Assembly (NCBI RefSeq): GCF_000233715.2
Contig: NC_021184.1
Coordinates: 1,760,001-1,824,000, forward strand
Source of the DNA: Desulfoscipio gibsoniae DSM 7213
Lineage (GTDB): Bacteria; Bacillota; Desulfotomaculia; Desulfotomaculales; Desulfallaceae
Direction of reading: 5' to 3'
Length of the DNA: 64,000 nt
A program made the translations under genes and the position numbers. Below, piece after piece: positions 52,020-61,597 of this stretch. Position 1 is the stretch's first letter; the number at the start of each line of letters is the position of its first letter. A model generated the notes under the pieces. The model was not told the DNA's origin, did no database searches, and saw nothing but the letters and a program-made list of their open reading frames with translations.

Positions 52020-52615
52020 TAGAACAGCTGAATTGGACAAAGCTTTCAGGTGCAGTGGCCAAATCTTACTGGCCGGAACCGATATATATGCTAGCAAAGA
52101 TGTAGCAGGTATTCGGTGCCAGGTGGGACTGGTATTTCAAACCCCGGTGGCACTGCCTTTAAGCATAAAGGAAAATGTTCTTTTCGGCCCGCGCTATTAC
52201 GGGGCCAGTAAAAAACAACTGCCTGTAATAGTTGAAAAATGCCTATTCCAGGCCGGTCTGTGGGATGAAGTCAAGGATAAACTGGATGAACCTGCGGCCG
52301 AACTGTCTGGTGGTCAGAAGCAAAGGCTGGCCATCGCCCGAACGCTGGCAGTTGAGCCGGATGTGCTACTGCTGGATGAACCTTGCTCCAATCTGGACCC
52401 TGCCTCCACACTGCTTATTGAAAAACTTTTGGTTGACCTGTCCGCGCAACTGACCATAGTTATTGTAACTCACAATCTTTTTCACTAAAAGGGTGGCACA
52501 AGAGACAGTATTTATTGCTAATGGCCAGGTGGTAGAATACGGAATGACCGAGGCTATGTTTTATCACCCGAACAAGGAAGAAACCAGAGCCTTTTTTTCC
52601 GGTTTAACGTGGTAG
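52020..52615 (+). pseudogene. PstB-like ABC ATPase, 5'-truncated and frameshifted
   Basis: Read from just after the IS right end: GIRCQVGLVFQTPVALPLSI (Q-loop), AAELSGGQKQRLAIARTLAV (signature), VLLLDEPCSNLDP (Walker B) and VTHN (switch His). Walker A is missing. After HNLF the frame shifts near 52487 and continues RVAQETVFIANGQVVEYGMT to TAG 52615. It resembles phosphate-type or tungstate-type import ATPases. The IS200/IS605 element occupies the position of the lost 5' part. Confidence 0.75.
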
Positions 52616-52736
52616 ATAATGTTCGCTAGATGATGATACACTTGCTAAGCTGTGCATTTTTGAGGGAACTAAGCTATCAGAAGGTCCCAAGCATCTGAAA
52701 ATTAGCTTTAGCTTCCTAACAATTTTATATAAAGTT

Positions 52737-52948
52737 TTCCGGTGACCAGACTGGAGAGGATACACCCGTTCCCATCCTACCCCTCTACCCCTTCGGGGCA
52801 CACGCGGGGCATACCCCTACGGGGCACAGGCATGCGAACACGGAAGTTAAGCTCTTCGACTTGTGCCCGCCGTGTACCCCGAAGGGGTGGAACGGGTAGG
52901 CTGATAGTACTTGGGTTTTAAACCGCGGGAGAGTAGGTCGTTGCCGGA
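52737..52948 (+). pseudogene. 5S rRNA-like sequence with large insertions
   Basis: 5S landmarks are conserved: ccggtgaccagactggagag, cccgttcccatcc, gaacacggaagttaagctc, gggagagtaggtcgttgccgga. Two insertions, 52778-52835 (58 bases) and 52860-52898, stretch it to 212 bases. The first is in the same loop as in the gene at 679; the second sits before the gctgatagtact segment, a different place. The two are complementary over about 35 positions. The upstream spacer (cttgctaagctgtgcatttt) also matches that of the first 5S. No 23S precedes it. It may be a decayed copy or an orphan expressed 5S. Confidence 0.75.
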
Positions 52949-52958
52949 ATTAATTTTT

Positions 52959-53012
52959 AAAGGGGCTGTTGCATAACGAGCTAAATAGTTCGTAGTGCGT
53001 AGCCCTTTTTTT
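52959..53012 (+). terminator. Terminator after the second 5S-like sequence
   Basis: aaaggggctg (52959-52968) pairs with agccctttt (53001-53009), and gcataacga pairs with tcgtagtgc inside; a T run follows. Confidence 0.8.
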
Positions 53013-53144
53013 ACTCTAAATACAAACTGCGGGTCCCGAAGAACCCGCAGCAGTAGTATAATTTAATTTAGGGTTGTTCAGTAGGCCCTAATTAATATTA
53101 TGGTAATTTTATCAAAGAAACATTTACTTGAAGGGAGAGAAATT

Positions 53145-54524
53145 ATGCAGCAACAAAGAGAATTATTTTCATCACGGTTAGGGTTTATTCTAATCTCTGC
53201 AGGCTGTGCCATTGGACTAGGTAATATTTGGCGCTTTCCATATATTACAGGTCTTTATGGAGGCGGTCTTTTCGTACTTACCTATATTTTGTTTCTCGTA
53301 ATCCTTGGGTTGCCAATTCTTGTTATGGAGTTTTCCGTTGGCCGAGCAAGTCAAAAAAGCGTTGCCGCATCTTTTGATGCTTTAGAGCCCAAAGGCAGTA
53401 AATGGCACAAATATAAATGGTTTGCTATAGCGGGAAACTATTTATTAATGATGTTCTATACTACTATTGCAGGTTGGATGTTGGCCTATCTTTTCTTTAT
53501 GCTAAAAGGTGATTTTGTTGGCAGTTCACCGGCAGAAGTAGAAGCAATTTTCGGTGGTCTTACATCTAGTGCCGGACTAAGTATACTTTTTATGGTTATA
53601 ATTTGTATTTTAGGTTTTTCAGTATGTTCCCTAGGGCTGCAAAAAGGAGTTGAAAGAATAACCAAGACTATGATGTCTTTCCTTTTGATCATATTGATTG
53701 CCCTGGTGATTCGTTCTCTGACCCTGCCCAATGCAATAGAAGGACTTTCTTTTTATCTTTTACCAAATATTGATAGTATTGCGGAATATGGTCTTTGGAC
53801 AATGATTTATGCAGCAATGGGGCAAGCTTTTTTCACCCTAAGTATTGGAATGGGAAGTATGGCGATATTTGGCAGCTATGTTTCCAGGGAACGAAGTTTG
53901 CTTGGAGAGGGCATAAACATCACAATTCTTGATACCTGGGTAGCTATTATGGCAGGGCTAATTATTTTTCCAGCATGTTTTGCCTTTGGTGTAAACCCCG
54001 GCACCGGTCCCGGCCTTGTTTTCGTTACCCTGCCTAATATTTTCAACTTTATGCCGGCTGGACTATTATGGGGTACCGCTTTTTATATATTTATGGTTTT
54101 TGCTGCTTTATCTACTGTTATTGCAGTATTTGAAAATATTATGTCCTTTGGTATTGACCTTTTTAATTGGTCAAGAAAAAAAGCGGCAATTATCAATTTT
54201 ATAGCCATCACTATTTTATCACTACCGTGTGCACTTGGATTTAATGTTTGGAGTGGTTTTACTCCGTTGGGAGAGGGCACTAATATTCTAGATTTGGAAG
54301 ACTTTATAGTAAGCAATAATATTCTGCTTTTAGGTTCTATTGTTTACGTTCTTTTCTGTGTTAGCCGGTATGGATGGGGCTGGAAAAACTTCATAAAAGA
54401 AGCCAATACAGGGGTAGGGATTAAGGTCCCGCACAAAACAAGATTTTATCTTACCTACATCCTGCCATTTATTATTTTGATTGTTTTTATCTTTGGATAT
54501 ATAGAAAGATTTGGTTTAATGTAA
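53145..54524 (+). CDS. Sodium-dependent neurotransmitter-symporter (NSS) family transporter
   Basis: 459 residues, about eleven to twelve membrane helices. The family hallmark in helix 1, ISAGCAIGLGNIWRFPYITG (residues 17-36), includes the unwound substrate and Na+ site; WTMIYAAMGQAFFTLSIGMG is helix 6. It imports an amino acid or related amine with Na+. ATG 53145 follows aagggaga. It stands alone; the substrate cannot be told. Confidence 0.9.
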   Translation: MQQQRELFSSRLGFILISAGCAIGLGNIWRFPYITGLYGGGLFVLTYILFLVILGLPILVMEFSVGRASQKSVAASFDALEPKGSKWHKYKWFAIAGNYLLMMFYTTIAGWMLAYLFFMLKGDFVGSSPAEVEAIFGGLTSSAGLSILFMVIICILGFSVCSLGLQKGVERITKTMMSFLLIILIALVIRSLTLPNAIEGLSFYLLPNIDSIAEYGLWTMIYAAMGQAFFTLSIGMGSMAIFGSYVSRERSLLGEGINITILDTWVAIMAGLIIFPACFAFGVNPGTGPGLVFVTLPNIFNFMPAGLLWGTAFYIFMVFAALSTVIAVFENIMSFGIDLFNWSRKKAAIINFIAITILSLPCALGFNVWSGFTPLGEGTNILDLEDFIVSNNILLLGSIVYVLFCVSRYGWGWKNFIKEANTGVGIKVPHKTRFYLTYILPFIILIVFIFGYIERFGLM

Positions 54525-54675
54525 AACAATAATTCTGCTCCATGCGCTCCATGAGAGCTGCTTTGGGAATCTCTATTGTATTCTAGTCAATATATAAAGG
54601 TGCTATCTTATCAGTCCGGTCATGGCTGCGATTGTTATTTTTGGCAATTTCGCATGATAAAAGCGTGTTTAAGGG

Positions 54676-56784
54676 TTATTTTTTACGCCGGATGTTGTGC
54701 TGTCTGAGCTTCTTATACAAACAGGTCCGGCTGATGCCGAGCAACTGGGCGGCTTTGGTCCGGTTTCCCTCCGTCCTTTCAATGGCCTGTAGTATCATCT
54801 CTTTTTCCGCACTGGCCACGGTGGAAAACAAGTCTATATTATCTTTTTCTGTTGCTGCTTGCGTTTCAACGGTTTTTTCGTTAGAAGGACTTTGCAGGTA
54901 TTGGGGAAGGTGAAGAGGTATTATTTTTCCTTTCTGGGTAATATTTAACGCCCGCTCGATTACATTCTCCAATTCTCTCACGTTTCCCCGCCAGTGATGC
55001 TTCCTTAAAAGCTGTATGGTTACAGCATCAAGGCCCGTAACCCTGGTGTTCAAGATACGGTTGTACTTGTCAATAAAATATGATGCCAGAGAGCGTATGT
55101 CATCTATTCTTTCACGTAAGGCAGGAATACGCACGGTAATCACGTTCAGCCGGTAGTAGAGGTCTTCCCGGAATTTTCCTTCTTTTATCAACTGCTCCAG
55201 GTCCCGGTTGGTGGCCGCAATGACCCTTACGTTGACTTTAATTGTTTTAGTGCCCCCGACCCTTTCAAACTCTCGCTCTTGCAGTACTCGTAAAATTTTG
55301 GCCTGCAGTAGGGGCGACATGTCACCTATTTCATCCAAAAGCAGTGTACCGCCGTCTGCGAGTTCGAATTTACCCGGTTTACCTTCCTTGCGTGCACCTG
55401 TGAAGGCTCCCCCCTCGTAGCCAAAGAACTCGGATTCAAGAAGGTTTTCTGGTAAAGCTGCGCAGTTAATTTTGATAAATGGACCCGGGCGCCGGGACTC
55501 ATTATGAATAGCGCTGGCAAAAATGCCCTTGCCCGTACCGCTTTCCCCGATCAGCAGAACTGTAGAGATACTCTGGGCAGCCAGGCGGCACATATTTATA
55601 ACCTGCTGGATTACAGGACTGTCACCCACAATATCATCCAGGTGTATATCATTACGGGAAACCCGGGACAGCTCATTGCGGTAGAAAGAAATCTGGTTCT
55701 CCAGTTTTTCCAGTCGGTTGACGAGATCCGGCAGGCGATGAAGGTCGCGAAAAGTCAGTTTTGCCACGGCGCCCATAACTTTTCCGTCGCGAATCATGGG
55801 TAACCTGTTAACGATACACCTTACTCCCCTGATACTCCGCACGTCACCCTGGTCCCTGAGGCCGGTCTGAATAATTTCTTCCAGCTCCAGTTCCGGTATT
55901 ATTAACTGTACTTCTTTTCCCAGCAGATCTTCCTCTCTCAGTTGAAGGAATTCTAAAATAGCCTGGTTAACAGTGGTAACAACTCCATTCTGGTTAATTA
56001 CCAGCAGGCCGTCATAAGCCATTTCCAATACCGTGGCAAAAGTCTGCTGCAGCTTTTTTACACTTTCCAGTTCCTGCGCCACCTGCTCGTACTCTCTCAG
56101 GTCATGCAGTACGGCAATGGCACCGTTGATAAGGCCGTGCCGGAATACGGGCAAATATCTGGCAACCAGCCCGGGAGAGCCGGCGATCTTTGTCCAGTTT
56201 TCCATCTTACCTGTAAACAGTATGTCGCTCAATTTAATTTCCGGAAGAACGGTGGTAATTTCCCGTCCCAGCATATTTTTGGACTCCACGCCCAGCATTT
56301 TTTCCGCTGCCGGGTTGAGTACCGTGATTATTTTTCGGCGGTTAATGGCCAGCACGCCATTTTCTAAGGCATTCAACAGAGAGGCCAATTCCCCGGCCAT
56401 CCTTTCACTCCGGCTGTGTAATTTTTCTATTAAATTGAGTTTTGTTACCATACCAACCGGCCTATCCTTGTGTTTGGTAACCACAACCTGGCCGATCCTT
56501 CTTCTTACCATGGTCATGTACACTTTTTCAAAGGGGTCTTCCTCTTGTACCTTTATGGCCGGGCGGGTGTACAGATCGGCCAGCGGCACATCCAGGGACA
56601 AGTTATCTAACAGCGCTTTATAGAGGTTGTGCTTGGTCATGACCCCCAATACTTTATTTTCTTCATTGACCACGGGGATTGCATCCAGGCGCGCCCGGGA
56701 AAAGCTGACAATGGCCTCCTGTAGAGTGTCCTCAGGTTTCAAAAAAACCGTTAGATTGTTACAGATGGTTCCGGCATTGTCCAT
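54676..56784 (-). CDS. Sigma54-dependent activator with CBS and PAS domains
   Basis: 702 residues. Residues 1-120 are a CBS pair (LDAIPVVNEENKVLGVMTKH; IGQVVVTKHKDRPVGMVTKL), 130-350 two PAS domains (LENGVLAINRRKIITVLNPA; MAYDGLLVINQNGVVTTVNQ), 390-625 the AAA+ domain with GESGTGKG, the sigma54-contacting GAFTGA, GGTLLLDEIGDM and arginine fingers, and 660-702 a Fis-type HTH (GNRTKAAQLLGISRTCLYKK). CBS domains sense adenosyl ligands, and PAS may sense redox or small molecules. It is divergent from the acyl-CoA operon, whose sigma54 promoter lies 130 bases away, so it very probably activates it. ggaggtatac precedes the start. Confidence 0.9.
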   Translation of the reverse strand: MDNAGTICNNLTVFLKPEDTLQEAIVSFSRARLDAIPVVNEENKVLGVMTKHNLYKALLDNLSLDVPLADLYTRPAIKVQEEDPFEKVYMTMVRRRIGQVVVTKHKDRPVGMVTKLNLIEKLHSRSERMAGELASLLNALENGVLAINRRKIITVLNPAAEKMLGVESKNMLGREITTVLPEIKLSDILFTGKMENWTKIAGSPGLVARYLPVFRHGLINGAIAVLHDLREYEQVAQELESVKKLQQTFATVLEMAYDGLLVINQNGVVTTVNQAILEFLQLREEDLLGKEVQLIIPELELEEIIQTGLRDQGDVRSIRGVRCIVNRLPMIRDGKVMGAVAKLTFRDLHRLPDLVNRLEKLENQISFYRNELSRVSRNDIHLDDIVGDSPVIQQVINMCRLAAQSISTVLLIGESGTGKGIFASAIHNESRRPGPFIKINCAALPENLLESEFFGYEGGAFTGARKEGKPGKFELADGGTLLLDEIGDMSPLLQAKILRVLQEREFERVGGTKTIKVNVRVIAATNRDLEQLIKEGKFREDLYYRLNVITVRIPALRERIDDIRSLASYFIDKYNRILNTRVTGLDAVTIQLLRKHHWRGNVRELENVIERALNITQKGKIIPLHLPQYLQSPSNEKTVETQAATEKDNIDLFSTVASAEKEMILQAIERTEGNRTKAAQLLGISRTCLYKKLRQHNIRRKK

Positions 56785-56821
56785 TGTATACCTCCTGCAT
56801 GAATAGTTACAATATTCACAC

Positions 56822-56929
56822 TTGATTTTATCTTAATACAATTGTAATCAAATGCGAACTAATTATTCTGTCAACAAATTGGAAAATCAACAGAAAGGCC
56901 TGTGATCCGGCGCTGGCATAAAAATTGTT
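56822..56929 (+). promoter_or_regulatory. Sigma54 promoter with upstream activator-like palindrome
   Basis: tggcataaaaattgtt (56914-56929) matches the -24 GG and -12 G(C/T) pattern with correct spacing. ttgatt (56822-56827) and aatcaa (56846-56851) form an inverted repeat about 65-90 bases upstream, a typical enhancer position. It also holds the regulator's own upstream region. Confidence 0.7.
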
Positions 56930-57032
56930 ATTTAGAAGAGCGATAGGTTTAATTGTTTGAAAAGGCACAATATTTTCAAAATTAAGTCATGAGGACCAGC
57001 CCCATGGCTCCTAAAAAAAGGAGGGTCTGCTT

Positions 57033-58184
57033 ATGGATTTCAATTTAACTAAGGACCAGCAGATGATAAGGGATGTGGTACGGGATTTTGCCCAGAGTGA
57101 AATTGTTCCGCGTGCGGCCGAAATTGACAAGGCAGGGGAATTCCCCCTGGATATCGTGAAAAAACTGGCGGAGATGGACCTGATGGGATTGCCTTTCCCG
57201 GAAGAATACGGCGGCGCGGGCGCCGACTACATCAGTTACTCACTGGCGCTGGAAGAGATATCCCGTGCCTGCGGCTCCACAGGGCTAACCTATGAGGCTC
57301 ACATTTCACTGGGATGTATGCCCATCTACCTTTACGGCACCGAAGAGCAGAAGAAAAAGTATTTAACCCCGCTGGCCCAGGGCGAGTGTATGGGTTCATT
57401 CGGTCTTACCGAGCCCAACGCCGGTTCCGATGCGGGAGGTACCCAGACCACTGCGGTCCTTGACGGGGATGAATGGGTTATCAACGGCACAAAGTGTTTT
57501 ATTACCAATGCAAGTTTTGCCCGCTTCGTGACCACCACAGCTGTAACCGACAAGGGAAAAGGTACCAGCGGGATCAGTGCCATTATAGTCCCCACCGATG
57601 CCCCCGGGTTTACCGTGAATGCCAATTATGAAAAATTGGGGCTGCACGGCTCCAATACCACGGAATTATTCTTTGATAACGTCCGGGTTCCGAAAGAGAA
57701 CCTTGTTGGCAAAAGGGGGGAGGGCTTTAAGCAGTTCCTGGTAGTTCTGGACGCCGGAAGAATTGGAATTGCGGCAATGTCCGTGGGCATCGCCCAGGCC
57801 TGCCTGGATGCCGCCCTGAAGTATGCGCAGGAGAGAAACCAGTTCGGTAAGCCCATCGGCAAGTTCCAGGCCATCCAGTTTAAGCTGGCTGATATGGCAG
57901 CGAACATAGAACTGGCCCGGCTGATGTACCTAAAGGCTGCCTGGCTCAAGGACCATAATCTACCGTACACCAAGGAAGCTGCAATTTCCAAGTTGTTTGC
58001 CTCCGAAATCGCCACCAAGGCGGCACTGGAAGCTATTCAGATTCACGGTGGGTACGGTTACATGAAGGAGTTTCCTGTGGAGCGTTACCTGAGGGACGCC
58101 AAGCTTTGTGAAATCGGTGAAGGTACATCCGAGGTCCAGCGCATAGTGATTGCCCGTCAATTACTGAGTCCTGAGTGCAGGTAG
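57033..58184 (+). CDS. Acyl-CoA dehydrogenase (short/branched-chain type)
   Basis: 383 residues with normal family layout: FAD-binding middle LTEPNAGSDAGGTQTTAVLD and CFITNASFARFVTTTA, C-terminal ALEAIQIHGGYGYMKEFPVE with the catalytic base region GEGTSEVQRIVIARQL. It oxidises acyl-CoA to 2-enoyl-CoA with electron-transfer flavoprotein as acceptor. As the first gene of a cluster with ligase, carboxyltransferase, hydratase and HMG-CoA lyase, isovaleryl-CoA is the best guess for substrate. ATG 57033 follows aaaaggaggg. No etf genes in this window. Confidence 0.92.
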   Translation: MDFNLTKDQQMIRDVVRDFAQSEIVPRAAEIDKAGEFPLDIVKKLAEMDLMGLPFPEEYGGAGADYISYSLALEEISRACGSTGLTYEAHISLGCMPIYLYGTEEQKKKYLTPLAQGECMGSFGLTEPNAGSDAGGTQTTAVLDGDEWVINGTKCFITNASFARFVTTTAVTDKGKGTSGISAIIVPTDAPGFTVNANYEKLGLHGSNTTELFFDNVRVPKENLVGKRGEGFKQFLVVLDAGRIGIAAMSVGIAQACLDAALKYAQERNQFGKPIGKFQAIQFKLADMAANIELARLMYLKAAWLKDHNLPYTKEAAISKLFASEIATKAALEAIQIHGGYGYMKEFPVERYLRDAKLCEIGEGTSEVQRIVIARQLLSPECR

Positions 58185-58285
58185 GATACAGCAGGGCCCT
58201 TGTAATTAATTAGCTGTTAAAGGTTTTATCTAAAGGAACCATCAACAAGGATTTTTATTAGATCATTGATAAAGGAGGCGAAACT

Positions 58286-59929
58286 TTGGAATCAAAAGTC
58301 GGCACGATTACGATAGGAGAGCTTATTGATGAGATGGCGGAGCGCTATCCCGAGAACGATGCGCTGGTTTACCCGTTCCGCAGCCTAAGATACAACTACC
58401 GCCAATTTAGAGACGTCTGCAACCAGGCTGCAAAAGGCTTGATGCGCCTGGGGGTTAATACAGGTGACCATATAGCCATGTGGGCCAATAACGTACCGGA
58501 ATGGGTGATTACCCAGTTTGCCACCGGAAAGATGGGAGCCGTCCTTGTTACAGTGAATACCAACTACCGCAGCTTTGAGCTTGAATACCTGCTCAAACAG
58601 TCAGATTCTACCACTATTATACTGGTTGGTGGCGTTAGAGATTCGGATGAGTATGTGAACATTATGTATGAGCTGTGCCCGGAACTGAACCAGTGTAAGC
58701 CGGGTGAGCTCAAATCCCAGAGATTACCCAAGTTGAAAAATGTAATCTATATAGGTGAGGAAAATTACCCTGGGATGTTTAACTGGAACGATATCATGAC
58801 CATGGCTGACCATGTAAGTGAGGAAGAGCTGGAAAAAAGGCAGGAGGACGCTAAGCCTGATGATGTGGTAAATATGCAGTATACATCAGGGACCACAGGT
58901 TTTCCCAAAGGAGTTATGCTTACTCATATAAATTTGATAGGCAATGCAGTGAGTATGGCAGAATGCCTAAATTTTTCTTCTGAAGATCGGTTATGTATAC
59001 CCGTACCTTTCTTCCATTGTTTTGGTTGTGTGATTGGTACTCTGGTTTGTGCAGTTACAGGTGCTGCGATGGTTCCGGTGGAGAAATTTGACCCGGCTAA
59101 AGTACTGGAAACTGTTGAGGTTGAAAAATGTACTGCCGTTCACGGAGTTCCTACAATGTTTATAGCCGAGCTGGAGGAAATGAAAAATAAGAAATATAAC
59201 ACCGCCTCCCTTCGAACCGGTGTTATGGCCGGGGCACCTTGTCCCACTGAGGTTATGAAAGCGGTTGTTAACACCATGGGTGCCAGCGAAATATGTATCA
59301 CTTACGGTCAAACGGAAGCCTCCCCCGGCATAACCATGACCAGGACGGACGATCCCATTGAATTGCGCGTAAGCAGCGTGGGGAGAGCTCTACCCAATGT
59401 GGAAGTGAAAGTAGTGGATCCTGATACGGGCCGGGAAGTGCCACCGGGGATACAGGGAGAGTTATGCACCAGGGGCTACCACGTGATGAAGGGATACTAC
59501 AATATGCCCGAAGCTACCGAATCAGCCATAGATAAAGATAACTGGCTGCATACCGGCGACCTGGCAATTATGGACGAGAACGGCTACTGCAAGATCACCG
59601 GACGCCTCAAGGATATGATCATCCGCGGCGGCGAAAATATTTACCCGCGCGAAATTGAGGAGTTTTTATACACTCACACCAAGGTTAGGGACGTTCAAAT
59701 TGTGGGTGTGCCCAGTCAAAAATATGGTGAAGAGGTGGCGGCATTTATCCAGCTGAAGGATGGGACTTCCGCCACGGTGGAAGAATTTAAGGAATTCTGT
59801 ACCGGCAAAATTTCCCGCTTTAAAATACCGAAATTTTTTATCTTTGTTGACGAGTATCCCACCACAGCCAGTGGGAAAATCCAGAAATTCCGTCTTCGCG
59901 AACAAGCGTTAGAAGCGTTGGGAAGATGA
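58286..59929 (+). CDS. AMP-forming acyl-CoA synthetase
   Basis: 547 residues. Signature motifs: P-loop YTSGTTGFPKGVMLTH, ITYGQTEASPG, HTGDLAIMDENGYCKITGRL and the acylation Lys in TASGKIQKFRLRE. It activates a carboxylic acid with ATP and CoA. Length and sequence fit medium- or short-chain (AlkK/FadD13-like) ligases. In this operon it would activate isovalerate or a similar branched acid for the dehydrogenase encoded upstream. TTG start 58286 after aaaggaggcg. The gap of 100 bases to the dehydrogenase gene shows no terminator. Confidence 0.92.
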   Translation: MESKVGTITIGELIDEMAERYPENDALVYPFRSLRYNYRQFRDVCNQAAKGLMRLGVNTGDHIAMWANNVPEWVITQFATGKMGAVLVTVNTNYRSFELEYLLKQSDSTTIILVGGVRDSDEYVNIMYELCPELNQCKPGELKSQRLPKLKNVIYIGEENYPGMFNWNDIMTMADHVSEEELEKRQEDAKPDDVVNMQYTSGTTGFPKGVMLTHINLIGNAVSMAECLNFSSEDRLCIPVPFFHCFGCVIGTLVCAVTGAAMVPVEKFDPAKVLETVEVEKCTAVHGVPTMFIAELEEMKNKKYNTASLRTGVMAGAPCPTEVMKAVVNTMGASEICITYGQTEASPGITMTRTDDPIELRVSSVGRALPNVEVKVVDPDTGREVPPGIQGELCTRGYHVMKGYYNMPEATESAIDKDNWLHTGDLAIMDENGYCKITGRLKDMIIRGGENIYPREIEEFLYTHTKVRDVQIVGVPSQKYGEEVAAFIQLKDGTSATVEEFKEFCTGKISRFKIPKFFIFVDEYPTTASGKIQKFRLREQALEALGR

Positions 59930-59984
59930 ATCAATTTAAAAGAATAAAGATGCCTGGAACCTCATAAACAAGGAGATGAATAAC

Positions 59985-61532
59985 ATGAACGAAAATGACC
60001 TCAAAAACCTGGAAAAAGAAATAAACGAAAAGGTGGAACAGATATATAAAGGTGGGCAATCCAAATACCATGAAAGCAACACAAAAAAAGGTAAGATGTT
60101 TGCCCGGGACCGGGTTAAAATGCTGCTTGACCACGAGAGTCACTACAGTGAGGATGGGCTTTGGGCCAACAATCTGGCCGGAGATCTTCCGGCGGACGGG
60201 GTGGTCACCTGCACCGGCAGAATTAACGGGCGTACCGTTTGTGTGATGGCCAATGACTCCACTGTAAAGGCAGGCTCCTGGGGCTGGCGCACGGTGGAGA
60301 AAATCATCCGCATCCAGGAGATAGCCATGGATATGAAAGTCCCCATGCTCTACCTGGTGGACTCGGCAGGGGCCAGGATCACCGACCAGGTGGAAATGTT
60401 TCCGGGCCGGCGTGGAGCCGGTAGGATCTTTTACAACCAGGTCAAAATGTCCGGCATGATACCTCAGGTTTGCTTGCTTTTCGGCCCTTCCGCCGCCGGC
60501 GGTGCGTATATCCCGGCCTTTTGTGATGTTGTTTTCATGGTGGATAAAAATGCCAGCATGTACCTGGGATCGCCGCGTATGGCCCAGATGGTGATCAGCG
60601 AAAAAGTAAGCCTGGAAGAAATGGGCGGGGCACGTATGCACTGCAGCGTCAGCGGCTGCGGTGACCTGCTGGCCAAAAACGAAGAAGAAGCCATCCAGGC
60701 CTGCCGTACCTACCTGGGCTATTTTCCCCAGAACTACCGGGGTACCCCACCTAGGGCCATTGCCCAGCAGCCGTATGACGGCCGGTCGATAGAAGAGATC
60801 ATTCCCGGGCGAGCCAACGAGCCCTTCGACATGTACGAACTGATTGACCGGATTATAGATGCAGGAAGCTGGTTTGAGATAAAAAAACTTTTCGCTACAG
60901 AGTTAATTACCGGTCTCTGCCGCATTGACGGCCAGACGGTGGGTATCCTGGCCAACCAGTCCAGAGCAAAGGGAGGGGTCCTTTTCGTGGACTCCGCGGA
61001 CAAAGCAGCCCGCTTTATGAACCTGTGCGATGCCTTTAACATCCCCCTGTTGTTCTTGATGGATGTCCCCGGTTTTATGATCGGGTCGGATGTGGAGCGC
61101 CAGGGCATCATTCGCCACGGGGCCAAAATGATCTCCGCTATGTCCGAGGCCACGGTACCCAAGATTTCCGTGGTAGTACGAAAGGCATACGGGGCAGGGT
61201 TGTACGCCATGTGCGGCCCCTCCTTCGAACCCGACTGCTGCATGGCTCTTCCCACCGCGCAAATAGCAGTAATGGGACCGGAGGCGGCGGTTAATGCTGT
61301 GTACGAGAATAAGATCAATGCGCTGCCGCCCGAAGAAAGACCTGACTTTATAAAACAGAAACGCGAGGAATACATGAAAAACATTGATATCTATAAACTG
61401 GCCTCGGAACTGGTTGTCGATCATATCGTCAGTGGGAAAGACCTGCGCCAGGAATTGATAAGCCGCTTTAAGCTTTATGAATCAAAGGACGTCAGGTTTG
61501 CCGAGCGCAGGCACCCTGTTTACCCGGTTTAA
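59985..61532 (+). CDS. Acyl-CoA carboxylase carboxyltransferase subunit (PccB/MccB type)
   Basis: 515 residues. Two crotonase-like halves: the acyl-CoA side with LVDSAGARITDQVEMFPGRR and LLFGPSAAGGAYIPAF, and the biotin side with VDSADKAARFMNLCDAFNIP, FLMDVPGFMIGSDVERQGII and VVRKAYGAGLYAMCG. It moves a carboxyl group between carboxybiotin and an acyl-CoA. In context methylcrotonyl-CoA is likely. The biotin carboxylase and carrier subunits are not in the window and may lie downstream, or the enzyme may act as a decarboxylase partner. ATG 59985 fits aaggag better than ATG 59976. Confidence 0.88.
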   Translation: MNENDLKNLEKEINEKVEQIYKGGQSKYHESNTKKGKMFARDRVKMLLDHESHYSEDGLWANNLAGDLPADGVVTCTGRINGRTVCVMANDSTVKAGSWGWRTVEKIIRIQEIAMDMKVPMLYLVDSAGARITDQVEMFPGRRGAGRIFYNQVKMSGMIPQVCLLFGPSAAGGAYIPAFCDVVFMVDKNASMYLGSPRMAQMVISEKVSLEEMGGARMHCSVSGCGDLLAKNEEEAIQACRTYLGYFPQNYRGTPPRAIAQQPYDGRSIEEIIPGRANEPFDMYELIDRIIDAGSWFEIKKLFATELITGLCRIDGQTVGILANQSRAKGGVLFVDSADKAARFMNLCDAFNIPLLFLMDVPGFMIGSDVERQGIIRHGAKMISAMSEATVPKISVVVRKAYGAGLYAMCGPSFEPDCCMALPTAQIAVMGPEAAVNAVYENKINALPPEERPDFIKQKREEYMKNIDIYKLASELVVDHIVSGKDLRQELISRFKLYESKDVRFAERRHPVYPV

Positions 61533-61597
61533 TTGAAAGAGACAGCCTGTGACAATGTTAAAAGATAATATATTTTAAAGCTAAGGAAGTGATCCCC

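Noticed and set aside
55504-56623. Plus-strand frames opposite the sigma54 activator
   Set aside because: Antisense of a complete, well-recognised regulator.
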